Shown here one piece after another: positions 12,501 through 22,480 of a stretch of 64,000 nt of DNA (the first letter of the stretch is position 1; each line of letters opens with the position of its first letter). A program made the translations under genes and the position numbers. This stretch comes from Echinococcus granulosus. Taxonomy: Eukaryota; Platyhelminthes; Cestoda; Cyclophyllidea; Taeniidae. The notes beneath the pieces were generated by a model. That model was not told the origin of the DNA. It saw only the letters and a program-made list of their open reading frames with translations, and ran no database searches. The stretch is from contig NW_020170389.1 in NCBI RefSeq assembly GCF_000524195.1, forward strand, positions 1,574,533 to 1,638,532. Reading direction: 5' to 3'.

Positions 12501-12597
12501 CTGTCACTGGAGCAGGTCAGCGTCACCTCCGTGCCCTCTGGAATGGGCCGTTCCAATGCCACGTTCGAGGTAAGACGTGTTTGACTCCCTGAACCGA
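451..12597 (-). CDS. Ig-superfamily transmembrane receptor, nephrin/Sidestep-like (gene span, partial at both ends)
   Basis: Ten minus-strand exons, in transcript order 12597-12256, 9226-8882, 6059-5869, 5668-5518, 4301-3906, 3720-3310, 2600-2175, 1729-1598, 1492-1459 and 581-451, join in frame into about 853 codons. Every exon has an AG acceptor and a GT donor, and every junction phase matches. The product has five Ig domains, one FN3-like domain next to the membrane, one hydrophobic helix and a short tail, which points to a plasma-membrane cell-adhesion or guidance receptor with the domains outside the cell. Most Ig exons are symmetrical phase 1-1, as is usual in this superfamily; the third Ig domain is split by a phase-0 intron. 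Five Ig plus FN3 plus TM is the layout of Sidestep-type receptors, but nephrin and Echinoid relatives also fit. The first visible exon needs an upstream exon, and the last ends at a phase-1 donor, so signal peptide and stop codon are not seen. Confidence 0.85.
1459..1492 (-). CDS. Ig receptor 34-nt microexon (juxtamembrane tail)
   Basis: Only 34 nt long, entered in phase 1 and left in phase 2. It has a strong TTTTTTCCTAG acceptor and a perfect GTAAGT donor. It encodes NMKKLAPATRNG when joined to its neighbours, a basic juxtamembrane segment. The intron before it is 105 nt. The phase change from 1 to 2 matches the phase-2 acceptor of the next tail exon, which is independent support that both are real. 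Confidence 0.72.
1501..1524 (-). repeat. three tandem 8-mers at a 3' splice site
   Basis: Three perfect copies of aaaggtta on the plus strand read TAACCTTT on the transcribed strand. They end seven bases before the AG of the 34-nt exon and form its polypyrimidine tract. Each unit carries a TAAC that could act as a branch point. Confidence 0.7.
1598..1729 (-). CDS. Ig receptor exon: transmembrane segment
   Basis: A 132-nt phase 1-1 exon. After ENRPQASVSSK comes a hydrophobic run of about 25 residues (LLVQLIIGILITLLVVCLIA and on), then a tyrosine/cysteine boundary and the basic stop-transfer YVKRK. This gives a single-pass type I orientation with the Ig domains outside. The acceptor is TCCCTTGCAG and the donor A|GTAATT. 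Confidence 0.85.
2175..2600 (-). CDS. Ig receptor exon: FN3-like membrane-proximal domain
   Basis: A phase 1-1 exon of 426 nt. Its sequence runs NPNSIRITSEGRKVRVDFEP, then FYSRIVLRICLP, then a long polar insert, then ELDRPIAEYTFQFLVYHDM. The alternating hydrophobic strands and position between the last Ig domain and the membrane fit a fibronectin type III fold, as in nephrin and Sidestep. The similarity is weak and FN3 is inferred mainly from position. The acceptor is TTTTCAG. The chosen donor is GCT G|GTAATC. Confidence 0.75.
2601..3309 (-). other. intron of Ig receptor
   Basis: AT-rich intron between the fifth Ig exon and the FN3-like exon. I see no coding segment or repeat in it. Confidence 0.7.
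3310..3720 (-). CDS. Ig receptor exon: fifth Ig domain, first cysteine missing
   Basis: A complete phase 1-1 Ig exon. It begins APRIHPSTK and encodes EFMWFWIDDT with the core tryptophan and VVESDFGLYVCQVNHKAGN with the F-strand cysteine. The B-strand position where the first cysteine is expected reads TEFVLTVEARP, so the intradomain disulfide is lost. About 50 residues rich in S, R and A separate the C and E strands. The acceptor is CTCGTAG and the donor TCA G|GTGAGT. Confidence 0.84.
3906..4301 (-). CDS. Ig receptor exon: fourth Ig domain
   Basis: A complete phase 1-1 Ig exon. It encodes PTEGQSVTLSC, then FSFSWWYAKD, then a long insert of about 50 residues rich in S, T and Q, then a canonical F strand, AITIEESGWYGCQVVNAGG. 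The acceptor is TTTTTAG and the donor is the consensus T|GTAAGT. NTT in the insert is a possible glycosylation site. The long C-to-E insert is larger than in a typical Ig domain. Confidence 0.85.
4302..5517 (-). other. intron of Ig receptor with a short palindrome
   Basis: Intron between the third and fourth Ig domains. It holds a 9-2-9 inverted repeat at 5049-5068 and purine-rich sequence near 4700-4800. No coding segment is recognised. Confidence 0.7.
5049..5068. repeat. perfect inverted repeat, 9-bp arms
   Basis: Arms GTGCGAAGG and CCTTCGCAC are separated by CA, giving a perfect short hairpin or cruciform site within an intron. Confidence 0.6.
5518..5668 (-). CDS. Ig receptor exon: third Ig domain, second half
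   Basis: The exon starts in phase 0 after TTTAAG and encodes the E, F and G strands, including LRVSKTFRSNSLTEYRCVVN with the second cysteine, then VAEYKLNVL. The donor is T|GTGAGT in phase 1. Joining to the next exon gives KLNVLYPPTAEI, the VxYPP linker common between tandem Ig domains. Confidence 0.82.
5869..6059 (-). CDS. Ig receptor exon: third Ig domain, first half
   Basis: The exon starts after a strong TTTTCTCTGCAG acceptor and encodes SEGEVISLTC (B-strand cysteine) and ATVRWFEFPPG (core tryptophan). It stops at ATG|GTAATC in phase 0, inside the domain. The other half is the next exon, 5668-5518. This is the only visible Ig domain in the gene that is split by an intron. Confidence 0.82.
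6060..8881 (-). other. large intron of Ig receptor
   Basis: About 2.8 kb between the second and third Ig exons. Short open frames occur on both strands but none shows domain motifs or paired splice sites. Confidence 0.65.
8882..9226 (-). CDS. Ig receptor exon: second visible Ig domain
   Basis: This phase 1-1 exon encodes an Ig domain of the C2/CD80-like type. It shows SKVIVCQTDEG, then NVTWRHL with the core tryptophan, then NGHRIECSVE with the second cysteine, and ends in the G strand as LEVI. The NVT and NLT triplets are possible N-glycosylation sites. The acceptor is CTCTTAG and the donor is T|GTAGGT. Joining the previous exon gives TIRIQFNPRS, and joining the next gives LEVIFAPNS, both typical Ig-to-Ig linkers. 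Confidence 0.82.
9227..12255 (-). other. large intron of Ig receptor
   Basis: About 3.0 kb between the first two visible Ig exons. AT-rich; no exon or repeat that I can support. Confidence 0.65.
12256..12597 (-). CDS. Ig receptor exon: first visible Ig domain
   Basis: One phase 1-1 exon encodes a full Ig domain. It opens with PEGTEVTLTC, the B-strand cysteine, and the F-strand cysteine lies in AVFICGDV. The tryptophan expected about 12 residues after the first cysteine is absent; the stretch reads GVLRILRRRG. The donor follows CAG T as GTAAGC. The acceptor is TTCTTAG at 12598-12599; a second AG nine bases further in would also keep frame. The intron upstream means more N-terminal sequence exists, probably at least a signal peptide and perhaps another Ig domain, but I could not identify it. 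Confidence 0.8.
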
Positions 12598-14127
12598 CTA
12601 AGAATTCATTAAATTATGGTGATGCTAAGTGATGAATCCTAAACAATTGTTTATTATCTATATAAGAGGACGCTCTCTTATAAATGAAGTAAATGTACCT
12701 TTAGGACAAATGCAATTATCCAACCCTATTTTAAATCCAGACCATTTAATAGCAACCGCAGTTAGAAAGGAACTGATTTAATTTCCATCGTCTTTCTATG
12801 AAACTCCTTAACAAGAGTGGAAACTTGTTGTATTTATGCAGGCTTCAAATCGCCAAACCTATCCTTACTCAAAAAGGGCTTTGACTAACTAATGTACAAA
12901 TTAGTGCCTACGCCGGTTAAAATTATTACCTCTTGGAAATGTTTTATTTATGGTTAAAATTCTAAACCTTGTGATTGCTTTGAATGGTTACGTGAAAATT
13001 AGTTTCTGCAGATAGGTGTAGTATTCTGTTTAAAATTTTATTTATTTAAAGGGATACATCTTGAATTTTAGCTTACTTGCGTCTTGTAACCGTAAACGAA
13101 TGTACAACCTTTTCTTATTCTGAATTTAATGCCTACTTGAAACACACAGCTTTCGAACACATTATAAAAATATCAAAAGACAAGTTTCCCTGCCCTTCAA
13201 ATCTTACTGGGATATATATTGGAAAGTGCGAAGTGTTACAACGAAACCTGAAAACCTTAATTTTCTTTCTTGTGTAAATCTGTTAGTTCATCCTTAATTA
13301 CCGGGAACAAAAATAAAACAGATCACAGTTGCTTGCAATGCGCATAGTACCAATTAGCCTCTTTGGTTATTCTTTTCTGCCATAAGTACATGAGAAGGTT
13401 CAGAACAAAATAATTTATTAAAGTTGTGGTATACGGAAATATGTGGTTAACAGAGTTCTACCTAAAAAGTATTCATATTCAGCTTTTATTTAAAAAGAAA
13501 AAAACCTTTTGTATGCATCCAACGGTAAAGCAAATCCTTATCAGAGAATTTGCCTGCACTTTAATTTACCAAACATGTACAATTAAGTGCATTCTTAAGT
13601 CTAGCTGCTTAATTTACTTGATAACAGTGATTTATCTCAGCGTGATTAATTTAAAATAAATAAGTATATAAACTGGAATCTTCTATCATACAAAATTCTT
13701 GTCCCTGTCTTTTGCAAATGGGGTGTGTTTCAGTGAGACGCTAAACTAAATCTTTCTTTTTAAACTTAGCGCTGTGACAATTAGCGAATTTACTCTGTTG
13801 GTGAAATTCTAATAGAATTGTTTATGCCATCGTGATAATTTTGTTAACTCCACAGATTGAATCACTAGAATTTTTCACAAACCCATAATTCAAAAGACCG
13901 TCTTTTTGAGTCGCGTGCGGTCTGCATTAGGTTTGGTTGAAAAAGCCTGTTGACACATTTTGGTCTTTACCCTCCGAACAAGTGCATCGCTCGTTAGGCT
14001 TTTGAAATACTTCAGGTCCAAGGCAATGAAAAATTACTCCTTTTTCCTCTATCACATCCCCATTATCTGAAAACAAGCTGAAAATCTCAGAGATTGCAGT
14101 TAACGATAATGAAATATATCGATCGTC
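12598..14127. other. non-coding, AT-rich
   Basis: Upstream of the first recognised Ig exon. It may be an intron of the receptor. No promoter or exon is supported. Confidence 0.5.
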
Positions 14128-14250
14128 ATGACATCTATGAGTGTACAAGGCCCTAACTGGGGCCAATTGGAGCGAAAGACCTGCCAGCAGCGCATCAAGT
14201 GGATTGGTGACACTCGTTATTCTCCTAATGCGACAGAAGCTGAGAAGCAG
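14128..14250 (+). CDS. candidate initiator exon of an unidentified plus-strand gene
   Basis: The frame opens at ATG 14128 (a second ATG at 14137), with an in-frame TGA at 14110. It encodes 41 residues, including NWGQLERKTCQQRIKWIGD followed by TRYSPNATEAEKQ, and ends exactly at CAG|GTATGC in phase 0. The residue make-up (W, Q, R, K and a charged C end) is unlike the surrounding AT-rich noise. I do not recognise the family, and no following exon was found. It could be a small protein or a chance frame ending at a donor-like site. Confidence 0.4.
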
Positions 14251-17200
14251 GTATGCTCATTTCACCAAGTTCGCAGTCGATTATATGACTAGGCTTGTCA
14301 ATGCACTACGATCGTCTAGACGGCAAAAACACACCTCCATGACAGCCAGTGCTGGTTTTTAATCAAGTATTAAACTCTGCTTTTAGAATCATGGCTTCAT
14401 AGCCTTAAAAAGCGTTTTGTTGACATGTGGAAAATTGGAAGTTAGGGTTTTTGTCTTCAACATTTTACAGGTGGTAGGGTTAGACCAAACTGTGTCACTT
14501 TGTGCACTCTTAATGAGAAAACGGGAGGTCTCTTGGCGAAGTCTGGTATTTTGCTTACCATAAAACGTAGGTTACCATTATTGCTAATGATATGTGCAAT
14601 CAGGATAACTACTTGAATTACCGCTGATCCAAATTTATTCCGCATGAAAACTAGAAAGTACCAAAAGGAATATTCGGAAACCAACCCTAAAGCATCATGC
14701 AAAAGTGTAGAATTGAAATGCAGTAACAACAGTGAAATTAGGAAGTTCAGGATACTTCCATCTGTAAAGAAAATATAGTACTTGTTTAAGATAGCTCAGT
14801 CTACAGCTTTACGCTTATTGAGCGGAGCTCACCAAAATTTTAATTGCCAAGAACTCACAATTTTTTCTAACAGTAGCACAATTGTTCAACAAATTTACTT
14901 CAGTACATAAATTTCATAGACCTTTTGGCGTGCATGGATAGCCCAGGCACCCTAAAAATTTGGAGCCTTTGTCTGGCATATGGTAGACAGATTAGCGTCT
15001 GTGCGGCACTTGGGTGACCACTGAGTCTGGAACGAGCATATGGGAAAAAGGCCCACTAAATGTAGATTTTTGCCAATAAAGGTAAGGGTATTAAATGTCA
15101 GCAATCCAAGGACAGAACACGGACTAAAGTGAAAGTCTCGGATGCAAATCAGCAAGTTAGCTAACACCTTGTCGCAGTGAATTTACAGACAAAACGTCTA
15201 GTGTTTACATTTGTCAAAGTAAGGAAGGGATTCACACAAAGTTTCTGAGCTTATTTCTAGCCCTAATGTTTATACTTAAGTGTAAATAAATTATTAATTT
15301 GATTTTGCAGTGTAGAATACGGTAAATGACAAAGTGATACCAAAAGAGCCGCCTTTTAACAATGATTCGTGGAAAGTAACACATTGCTGCAGTACTACAT
15401 TTGAATGAATTCAGTAAAAATTGTAGCTAGACACCAAAAGTGACCTGAATAGGTAGTTTATGGTCCCTTAAGTTATTATATTTCATGATCATTTAAGTAA
15501 CATCATAGTGACATGGAATTTGTGTAAACAACGAACTCTTACCGGCGGTTGACATGCATACATAAATAAGTAGGCAACGCAGGAGGTGCGGTAGCGAACC
15601 TCGTTGATTTGTACAAGTCATTGAGCACATGAGTAGAAGGTGAAATTAGCGTGAAGGCTTCATCCACACTGGATTAGTATCTGTCAAAAATCGTCGAGTT
15701 TTCGCCTAAAATACATATGAATGAATGGAGGCAGTCTAAAAAACGTGTATTATCGTAATGCAGCAGGGCTGAGGAGAGATTAGCCGCCAATGCAGGCGCA
15801 TTAGGTTTGAAGCGAGGTAATTGCACCGTACCTAACATGTTGACATATAAGTGATCAGAAACAAAGCCATATACTTACCCATGCCTGCAGATGTTCGAAT
15901 TTCTATTGGGGTTTAAGAGTTCATTTTTCTCGTTTGATCTGCGAAGACGTAGTAGGGGCTTGCCCACCGTTACGACTACTCAGTAATGGAAAATGTGCGC
16001 GTAGACCCAATTTTAAAACTCAGTTAAAATAACAAAAAAGGGACATTTGTTATTCCTTTTCATGCAGGGTTGACGAAAATCTGATTTTCGAATCTAAGAC
16101 ATTTGTCATCCCTTCGTGGTTTAGAGGTACTAAGCCTTAGTTTTGCCTTTAACCACCATTGTTAACGCCAGCATTCAAAACCTTCAATCAGCTAAAAAGT
16201 GGTATTTTATTACCCCAGATTTAAGGCTTAATAAGTGCAAATGTTGGCTTTGCCCCAGTTTAAAGTCAAGAATAAGAGAAGAATTTGTCGTAATACCATT
16301 TAAAGGCTATATATTTCACACGTTTGGCACCCAATTAAACCATCACAATTTTATTGTTGACGTGCTTTTAATTGATACTGAGTAGATTTGTTATTTTCGA
16401 AGTTCTACCATATTTGTGAGACGATCCTGAAAAAGTTCTGGTATTTTTGAAGATTGATTTAAGCATGGAATTTAGTATTGCAGTTACCATTTAGAATAAT
16501 AGTTTAAGATGATTTAAAGTAAATAATGGATGCACAGTTTCAAACCCAATACATCTAGACAAAACCCATTTAACCAGTATTGTTTGCAATCGATGTGGAA
16601 TGAGCAGTACATTAAAATTGTCTATTTGATTTCAAAGAAAAATGAAGAAAATCTTGATTTGATGTAAGCGTTCATGCGAAAAACGAATAGCAAACTCACA
16701 ATTACTCAACGCTATAATGTGATAGCTATTAAAATCACGCAACAATTAGGTAGTTACTTTTCATGGAAAAGCAAAAGTTGATGATACCTTTTTGGCTTTG
16801 CATAGGTCTACTGTGCTTTCACATGGGCACAGACTATTTATGGCTGAATTGTATTGATGGTGTTTCATCAACTATACCGTACATTAATAGCGGTGCACGA
16901 TCGTAGTCAATTTTCAGTTTCTTTTTGTTTTCAGGCGTTTCTTTAGACCATCGCGATGGTGGTCCATAGATTCATATCCCGCAAAGTTTATAATAACCTT
17001 CCTTTATTTGCGTGGTTAGCACTTTTGTTACAGGGTCTTAGGCGAAGATCGATCACCACCGTCAAAGTGTTCCACTGTCCACACGTGACACTGATGGTTT
17101 CCATTTTGCTGCTGTTTTCAAGTCTTGATCTTTTGCTTCCAAATAAATGCGTCAAGTATGTGCGAAGTTTGGCTGACGGGAAATGCATTTAGTCATAAAC

Positions 17201-19792
17201 TAGAAAATAAGAACAAAGCTCTTAGTAATTTATATGATAGTCATACCTAAAGTCTCAATGTTAGTAAAGCGAATTCAAGGACTAAAATCTATCTTGACTA
17301 ACCATATTTCAACAGATCAGATGGAAAGTTTTATTAAGGTCGATGCCAGGGTAAAATAGATGGGCACTGCCCATAAGCTGGTTGAGTCATCCCAGTCAAG
17401 GACTGTCGATGACGCAAATCACAGGGACTTTTTGATAGTAATTAAAAGGTATGTTTATGGAAGCAGAGAAGATCGTGCTTCTAAGCAGGACATAATACAT
17501 CCCAAAAGTCGGCTACTGCATGCAGGTGCAATGATGATGGAAAACTAACATGAATAGTATGTAACCAGGGTAATACTAATCGAACCTGCTAAGATATGCA
17601 ATAAACATATTTACTAAAAGAGACAAGAAAATGTGATATGGATATGTTCAGGGGACACATAAAAATCATGACTGGGTTCCCAATCTTACAATTAGATGTT
17701 AAATGTCCATTTTCATTTATGTGTACCAGTGATTCTCCAATACGGGAAACCGTACGTATGATTTTTAGTCCCATTGCTTATTAGGTAATTCTGGTTTCTA
17801 CAAGTAACCTATATGCCTCCAAGTAAAAGTTTTTACCAAAACCAAACGAAATGATCAAGTGGAAAAATCTTTTTCCCGTCAGAATGATGGTAAAATACTT
17901 TGCCTAGATCCTGCATACTAAAGCCAGTGGACTGTGTTTAGAAGGTGGATAATATTTACATCTAAATAAGAGCAAGTAAAATGAAGTCTTAATGTGCAGT
18001 TTTTTCTAGCTTAATCAGAGGCAATTAGAAACCAACGATTGGTAGGAGTAGATTTCAAATGTAAGACACAAATTGCTGGTTAGAACACAAATTATTTGAG
18101 CCTAATGCTTGTTTCTGCACGGTCCCTTTTCGTCCATAATGCACAAACAGCTGCCAAAACTAGCCATGTCCAATGATTGCAGGTCGGTAATTGGTGGTCC
18201 TGAAGCGATGAAATGTTTACTGTGAACAAAAACTAATAAGTAGTTGTGAAAACTACTAAAAGTCAAAAATTTATTTTGAACGAAATGATTTAAAATTTTT
18301 AACTCTTTCGTTTCAAAAAACTCCTTAAAATGGTACCACAATTGGTTATCTTTTAGACGTTCAAGTATGTTATACAATACAGTGGAATACTGTTTCTGTT
18401 CACGGCTTACGTAAATAAACTTCTGTCTTTGCATGAATATCCCAAGCAATTCCAGTAGAAATTCAAATCCCCTAATGGGCTGCTGTTTACCGCTTCGAAT
18501 GTAACAAAGATAGTAAGAATTCGTGTGACCTTTTTTAAAAGTCGCACCATTCATCAGACGATGATGCTAAATTTCAAACAGAAAAACAACACCCCTAACA
18601 CCAGGCTAAAAATGGTGCTAAAATTTTGTCTTGTGCTCCTATCAAAACCAGCAAGGTGACTGATCTTTATCAATTTCAGCGGAAATTCCTTCATATTTTA
18701 ACAGTTTTCCAAGTGAAATTTGGTCTTGCCATAGGTCACTAGCAGTTTTGTCTACAAAATCCTCACTACCTGTCGAATAATACAAAGCATATTTTGTACT
18801 ACATTACTGCATTCAACATTACTCCAGAAAAGATGGAAAATAGACAACTGAGGGATTCTCTTACTATTCATTCCAAAGTGGTACTTTGAAGAATTAGCTT
18901 TAAGAAATTCCTTTACCCAGAAACTTACCTATTTTCATAGACTACTGACATTTCAAGTTTCATTCATGTCCTTGATCAGGACGATGAGAATGAATACCAA
19001 AGTAGTGAATCATAAACACAGATAATTGCAAATGTCACACTCTGCCATGTTAGTATGCATACGTGAGAATAGTCCGCTGCATGATTTCTACTTACATGTG
19101 AGGTTATAAGTACGTTAAAGTTAGGAAGTGTAAAGGTTTAAGGAAGAAATCTATATAACTGAATGGGAGAATAAACGTAATATCAGAAATGAGCACGAAA
19201 AGTAACTATAACAGCACCTTGATATTTATTAAAGCCTTAGTTAGTCATGGGTTCAGGTAAACATTTTCAACTAAACACTGATAGATGTAAACAAAGAACA
19301 GAACTTAGGAGCGAAAGGCACAATACGACTTGCCAAACTTGCATTTTTTTCATTCACACGTGCTGAACATGGTCACCGAAGTGACTCAAAAGTACTTTAT
19401 TGACAATTTGGACCTTCACGAATAAATTAGAAAAACCTAATAAGTTAATTGAGGGATGAAATTCGCATAAAAATGGCGAAAGTTTGTAAGGAATTCAGAA
19501 GAAAATGGACTAAGCATGAGTACTAACGTCCCAACGTAAATGTATATTGGTATGTGAATTAGTTTGTACATATTCGGTTCAGGTAAACAAGACATCACAC
19601 GTATTGTATAACCAACTTAAATGAAAAACTGAAATCACCACGGCAGATTTACCAGTTAGTTTGCGCAGTTTATGGGATGTTGATGCTTAGCAGAAAAAAC
19701 AATTGTCAGTGGAGAAAGTTCACTGTATTTAGGCAAAAAATTATACCAAGTTAAAGGATTGCAGTTGTTTTCTCAAAAATGGAGTACTAATT
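14251..19792. other. gene-poor stretch
   Basis: AT-rich DNA with short random frames only. A 150-codon minus-strand frame at 18102-18554 has no motif or splice support. No repeat is recognised by eye. Confidence 0.5.
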
Positions 19793-19962
19793 TGTAATAC
19801 GTTGGTTGCTTAACTCTCGATTTTGGTAAAGGGGTCATAGTGGGTCTCCGCCATTTTACCTTCCCCTGGTGGGCTGGCCTCCGGGCCATTCCAGTAGCCC
19901 TGAGCCCTATTGTCTGGACATTATGTCCTCTTTCAACTTGAGGGAAGTCTCAAGGCGCTACA
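19793..19962 (+). mobile_element. solo LTR of miniature LTR retroelement family, plus orientation
   Basis: 170 bp from TGTAATACG to GCGCTACA. It aligns with the reverse complement of the LTRs at 42133, 54342 and 60259: shared blocks include TCTCCGCC, the GGGCTGGCCTCCGGGCCATT region and CTTGAGGGAAGTCTC. The flanking tetramers are AATT and TATT, so any target duplication has decayed. No internal region is attached. Confidence 0.7.
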
Positions 19963-21930
19963 TATTCAACTGCCATCAGTACTCTTAATGAACACACAAC
20001 AAGACAAAGCAGAACTTTGCACCATTCACTAGCTTCTCATTAGCATGTGAAATACACAAAAATAAAAGCAAAAGGTTGTGGGGTCTATCAGCATAAAGCA
20101 ATGCATTGTAGTCTCCAAACTTTAGAGAAAATTTTTTCGGAATATAAAACTTTACCACTCCTGATAGTTGCTATTTAAATTCGGCAAACAATATGCCCAT
20201 CTTTCGGGTGGCTTGTGAGATTTTTAGCTCTGAAGGCATTAAGCAATTTTTAAATTAAGAACTGGTGATTAATGGGAAGAATATCCTGAGAAAGATAGTA
20301 GGATAGCCAATACGGCATCAACCTTTCACACATATAATCAGCTAATGTGCGTCTGATTTATGCCCAAGTGAACGCATATATACACGTGCAAACTTGCGCA
20401 TCGAAGAAGTGCCGAGTAGCTAGACCAACCAGTTCGCAGTTCCAAACACCGCACCATCAGTCATTAATTAAGCCCTACGGAAGGTGCATAGGATTCTGAC
20501 CACCCACTTGTACAGAGAAGCAAAAAGGCGACTGTTTTCGGTAGCATTATCCCCTTTGAACAAAGAAGAGTTCAATGTTTTGCTCTCCTAACTAGATGGA
20601 ATGAGATAGCCCTATACTGTGCTATTTGCACTCAATCTTTTTTGCAATAGCAGTAAATTATCACTTAACTTTGTTAGCGAGTAACGCTGTGTAGATAACG
20701 GAAACCACAAAGTCTTGCCTACCAATGATTTTGATTGTATGAGGAAGAATCAGTAATTTGGTGCAAATCTGTAACAAGCAGACCGGTATAATACGACGCT
20801 GGAACGAGATGGCACCTCTAGATTACCTGACAATATTCTTGCATCCTCATTCGCCTCTGCACTTGGGTGTTCCTGTGTCCTTTTTTTCTGTTTTCCTATT
20901 CGTTCACAATCGTATTTCAAAAATTGAGGCTAAATTCACATTATTAACCTTGAAAATCAGTGGAAAAACAACGGATAGCCTTGGTTATTCCTTAATAATG
21001 CAAATTTAGGCATTAATTTTACCCAAACGGAAAAAAAGTGACCAAGGCGATAGCTTCTATAAATCTCTCTCCAAATAGCACTGTAGAGCAGGTTAATCAC
21101 TTTGCACAAAATTTTGTAAAAGATTAGAATCGCGTGTCGGCATGAATTCCGATGCCTTACTGTGGTTCAATTATTGAATGTGATGTATACAGATGCCCTG
21201 ACAGGCACAAAAGTACTCTGGACCGATATAGCTATAAAATACTGATGGGAGATCAGAGGATCCCTTATGGAGACACTGCGTACTGGATCTGTCAGTTACT
21301 TCTACGCGACATGCAGCTTAAGTAAACCAAATTCTTGGCACTTGTCTCGGTTTGTTATTTACGAAAAAAAATAAGTGAAGTCACAGCAAATCGGGCATAG
21401 ATGATATGTCTTGGATTAGAGTAAACTCAAAAGTAAGCAGGAAATGCCAGCTGCTTATAACACTTTGAAGGGAGCAGTAAAATAAAGTAGTTGTGTGATC
21501 TATAGATTTCCAAAATACAGCTAAAAAATTTCTGTGCGAACTCGCTCGACTACAATGTATCCATCTCCTCCTGTTTATGTAAATAGAAGCTGAAAAAAGT
21601 CCAAAATATTGTAAAAACATGCCATTAGACTGGTTGACTGTGATTTACGGGCAGAAATTTTGGGCACTGCGGTAAGAGTCAGAAATCGGAGACTCCAACG
21701 CCCTGAACTACCTGAAAGTCACGACTGCCAAAACATTACGTCTTGAATTAACTTATTCCATCCTGGAGCACGCACACACCCAAAAGTACACATTCAAGCA
21801 TCAAATACTACCTTCGTTGTTCAGACCTAATCATCTGCTTAGAGAAAAATACACTAAGATTTGTAAATGACATTGGAGAACTGAAACAGATTTACATACA
21901 CACGTACAAGACAGGCATAATAGTTTTATG
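19963..21930. other. gene-poor stretch
   Basis: AT-rich sequence without a recognisable gene, RNA gene or repeat. Confidence 0.5.
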
Positions 21931-22480
21931 ATTCGAGAACCAAAAAAGGGTTTGGCGTGAGAGGACAGTGAGACTTACGCAAGTTACATGGAGCGCGTTC
22001 TGAGATGCCCGTTGGCGTATGAGTGCATGTAAGTGTTCACGTATGTGTGATCCCTGAGAGCGAGCAGAAGAATTGAGAAGTGTTCGGAAATTATAAATTC
22101 CGCCGATCGGGGAAATAATAGTTTCCAGTGCGTGTACACCGGCGTCGTCACAATGGGAGTTTCGAAGGAAGTGAGAGGACTGTTGAAATGGGACGACGCT
22201 GGGGCTACACGTCGAGGCGCCTGATGATGTGGCTTGCGTGTGTGTGCGCGTGCATGCACATACGTCTGCAAAACAATGACGAGAAGTAGTGCTTGTAATG
22301 GCTGTGTGCCTGAAACTGCGCCTGAATCCTGCATGCTGCGCGCGTGTGTGTGCGCTTGGTGCGGTAAGAAGACCATAGACACGCACTGCCACAGGCGTAC
22401 CACATTTCGGTGCGATAGACAGGTGTGCGCGTATGCGTTTTCAAGTGCCTGCATCACGGCAAGGCGTCTCCTTCTGAGCT
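21931..22480. other. GC-rich island with alternating purine-pyrimidine tracts
   Basis: About 550 bp clearly richer in G, C and CpG than its surroundings. It contains perfect alternating pyrimidine-purine runs at 22235-22265 (31 nt), 22337-22355 (19 nt) and 22433-22448 (16 nt). The long overlapping open frames here, in several frames on both strands, come from this composition and show no domain. It may be a promoter, a CpG-rich regulatory element or a decayed repeat. Confidence 0.55.

Noticed and set aside
17589..17774. Minus frame with an Ig-like fragment (two cysteines, GESL)
   Set aside because: No core tryptophan, no D-x-x-x-Y-x-C strand, and no acceptor that would join it to the receptor exons.
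18102..18554. 150-codon minus-strand open frame
   Set aside because: No domain, signal or splice support. It is rich in F, L, K and Y, as expected from AT-rich DNA, with no conserved-looking motif.
21892..22457. Overlapping minus frames of 166, 157 and 79 codons
   Set aside because: They share a GC-rich, CA/TG-repeat-bearing stretch in several frames. The H, T, A, R and C bias comes from the repeat composition.
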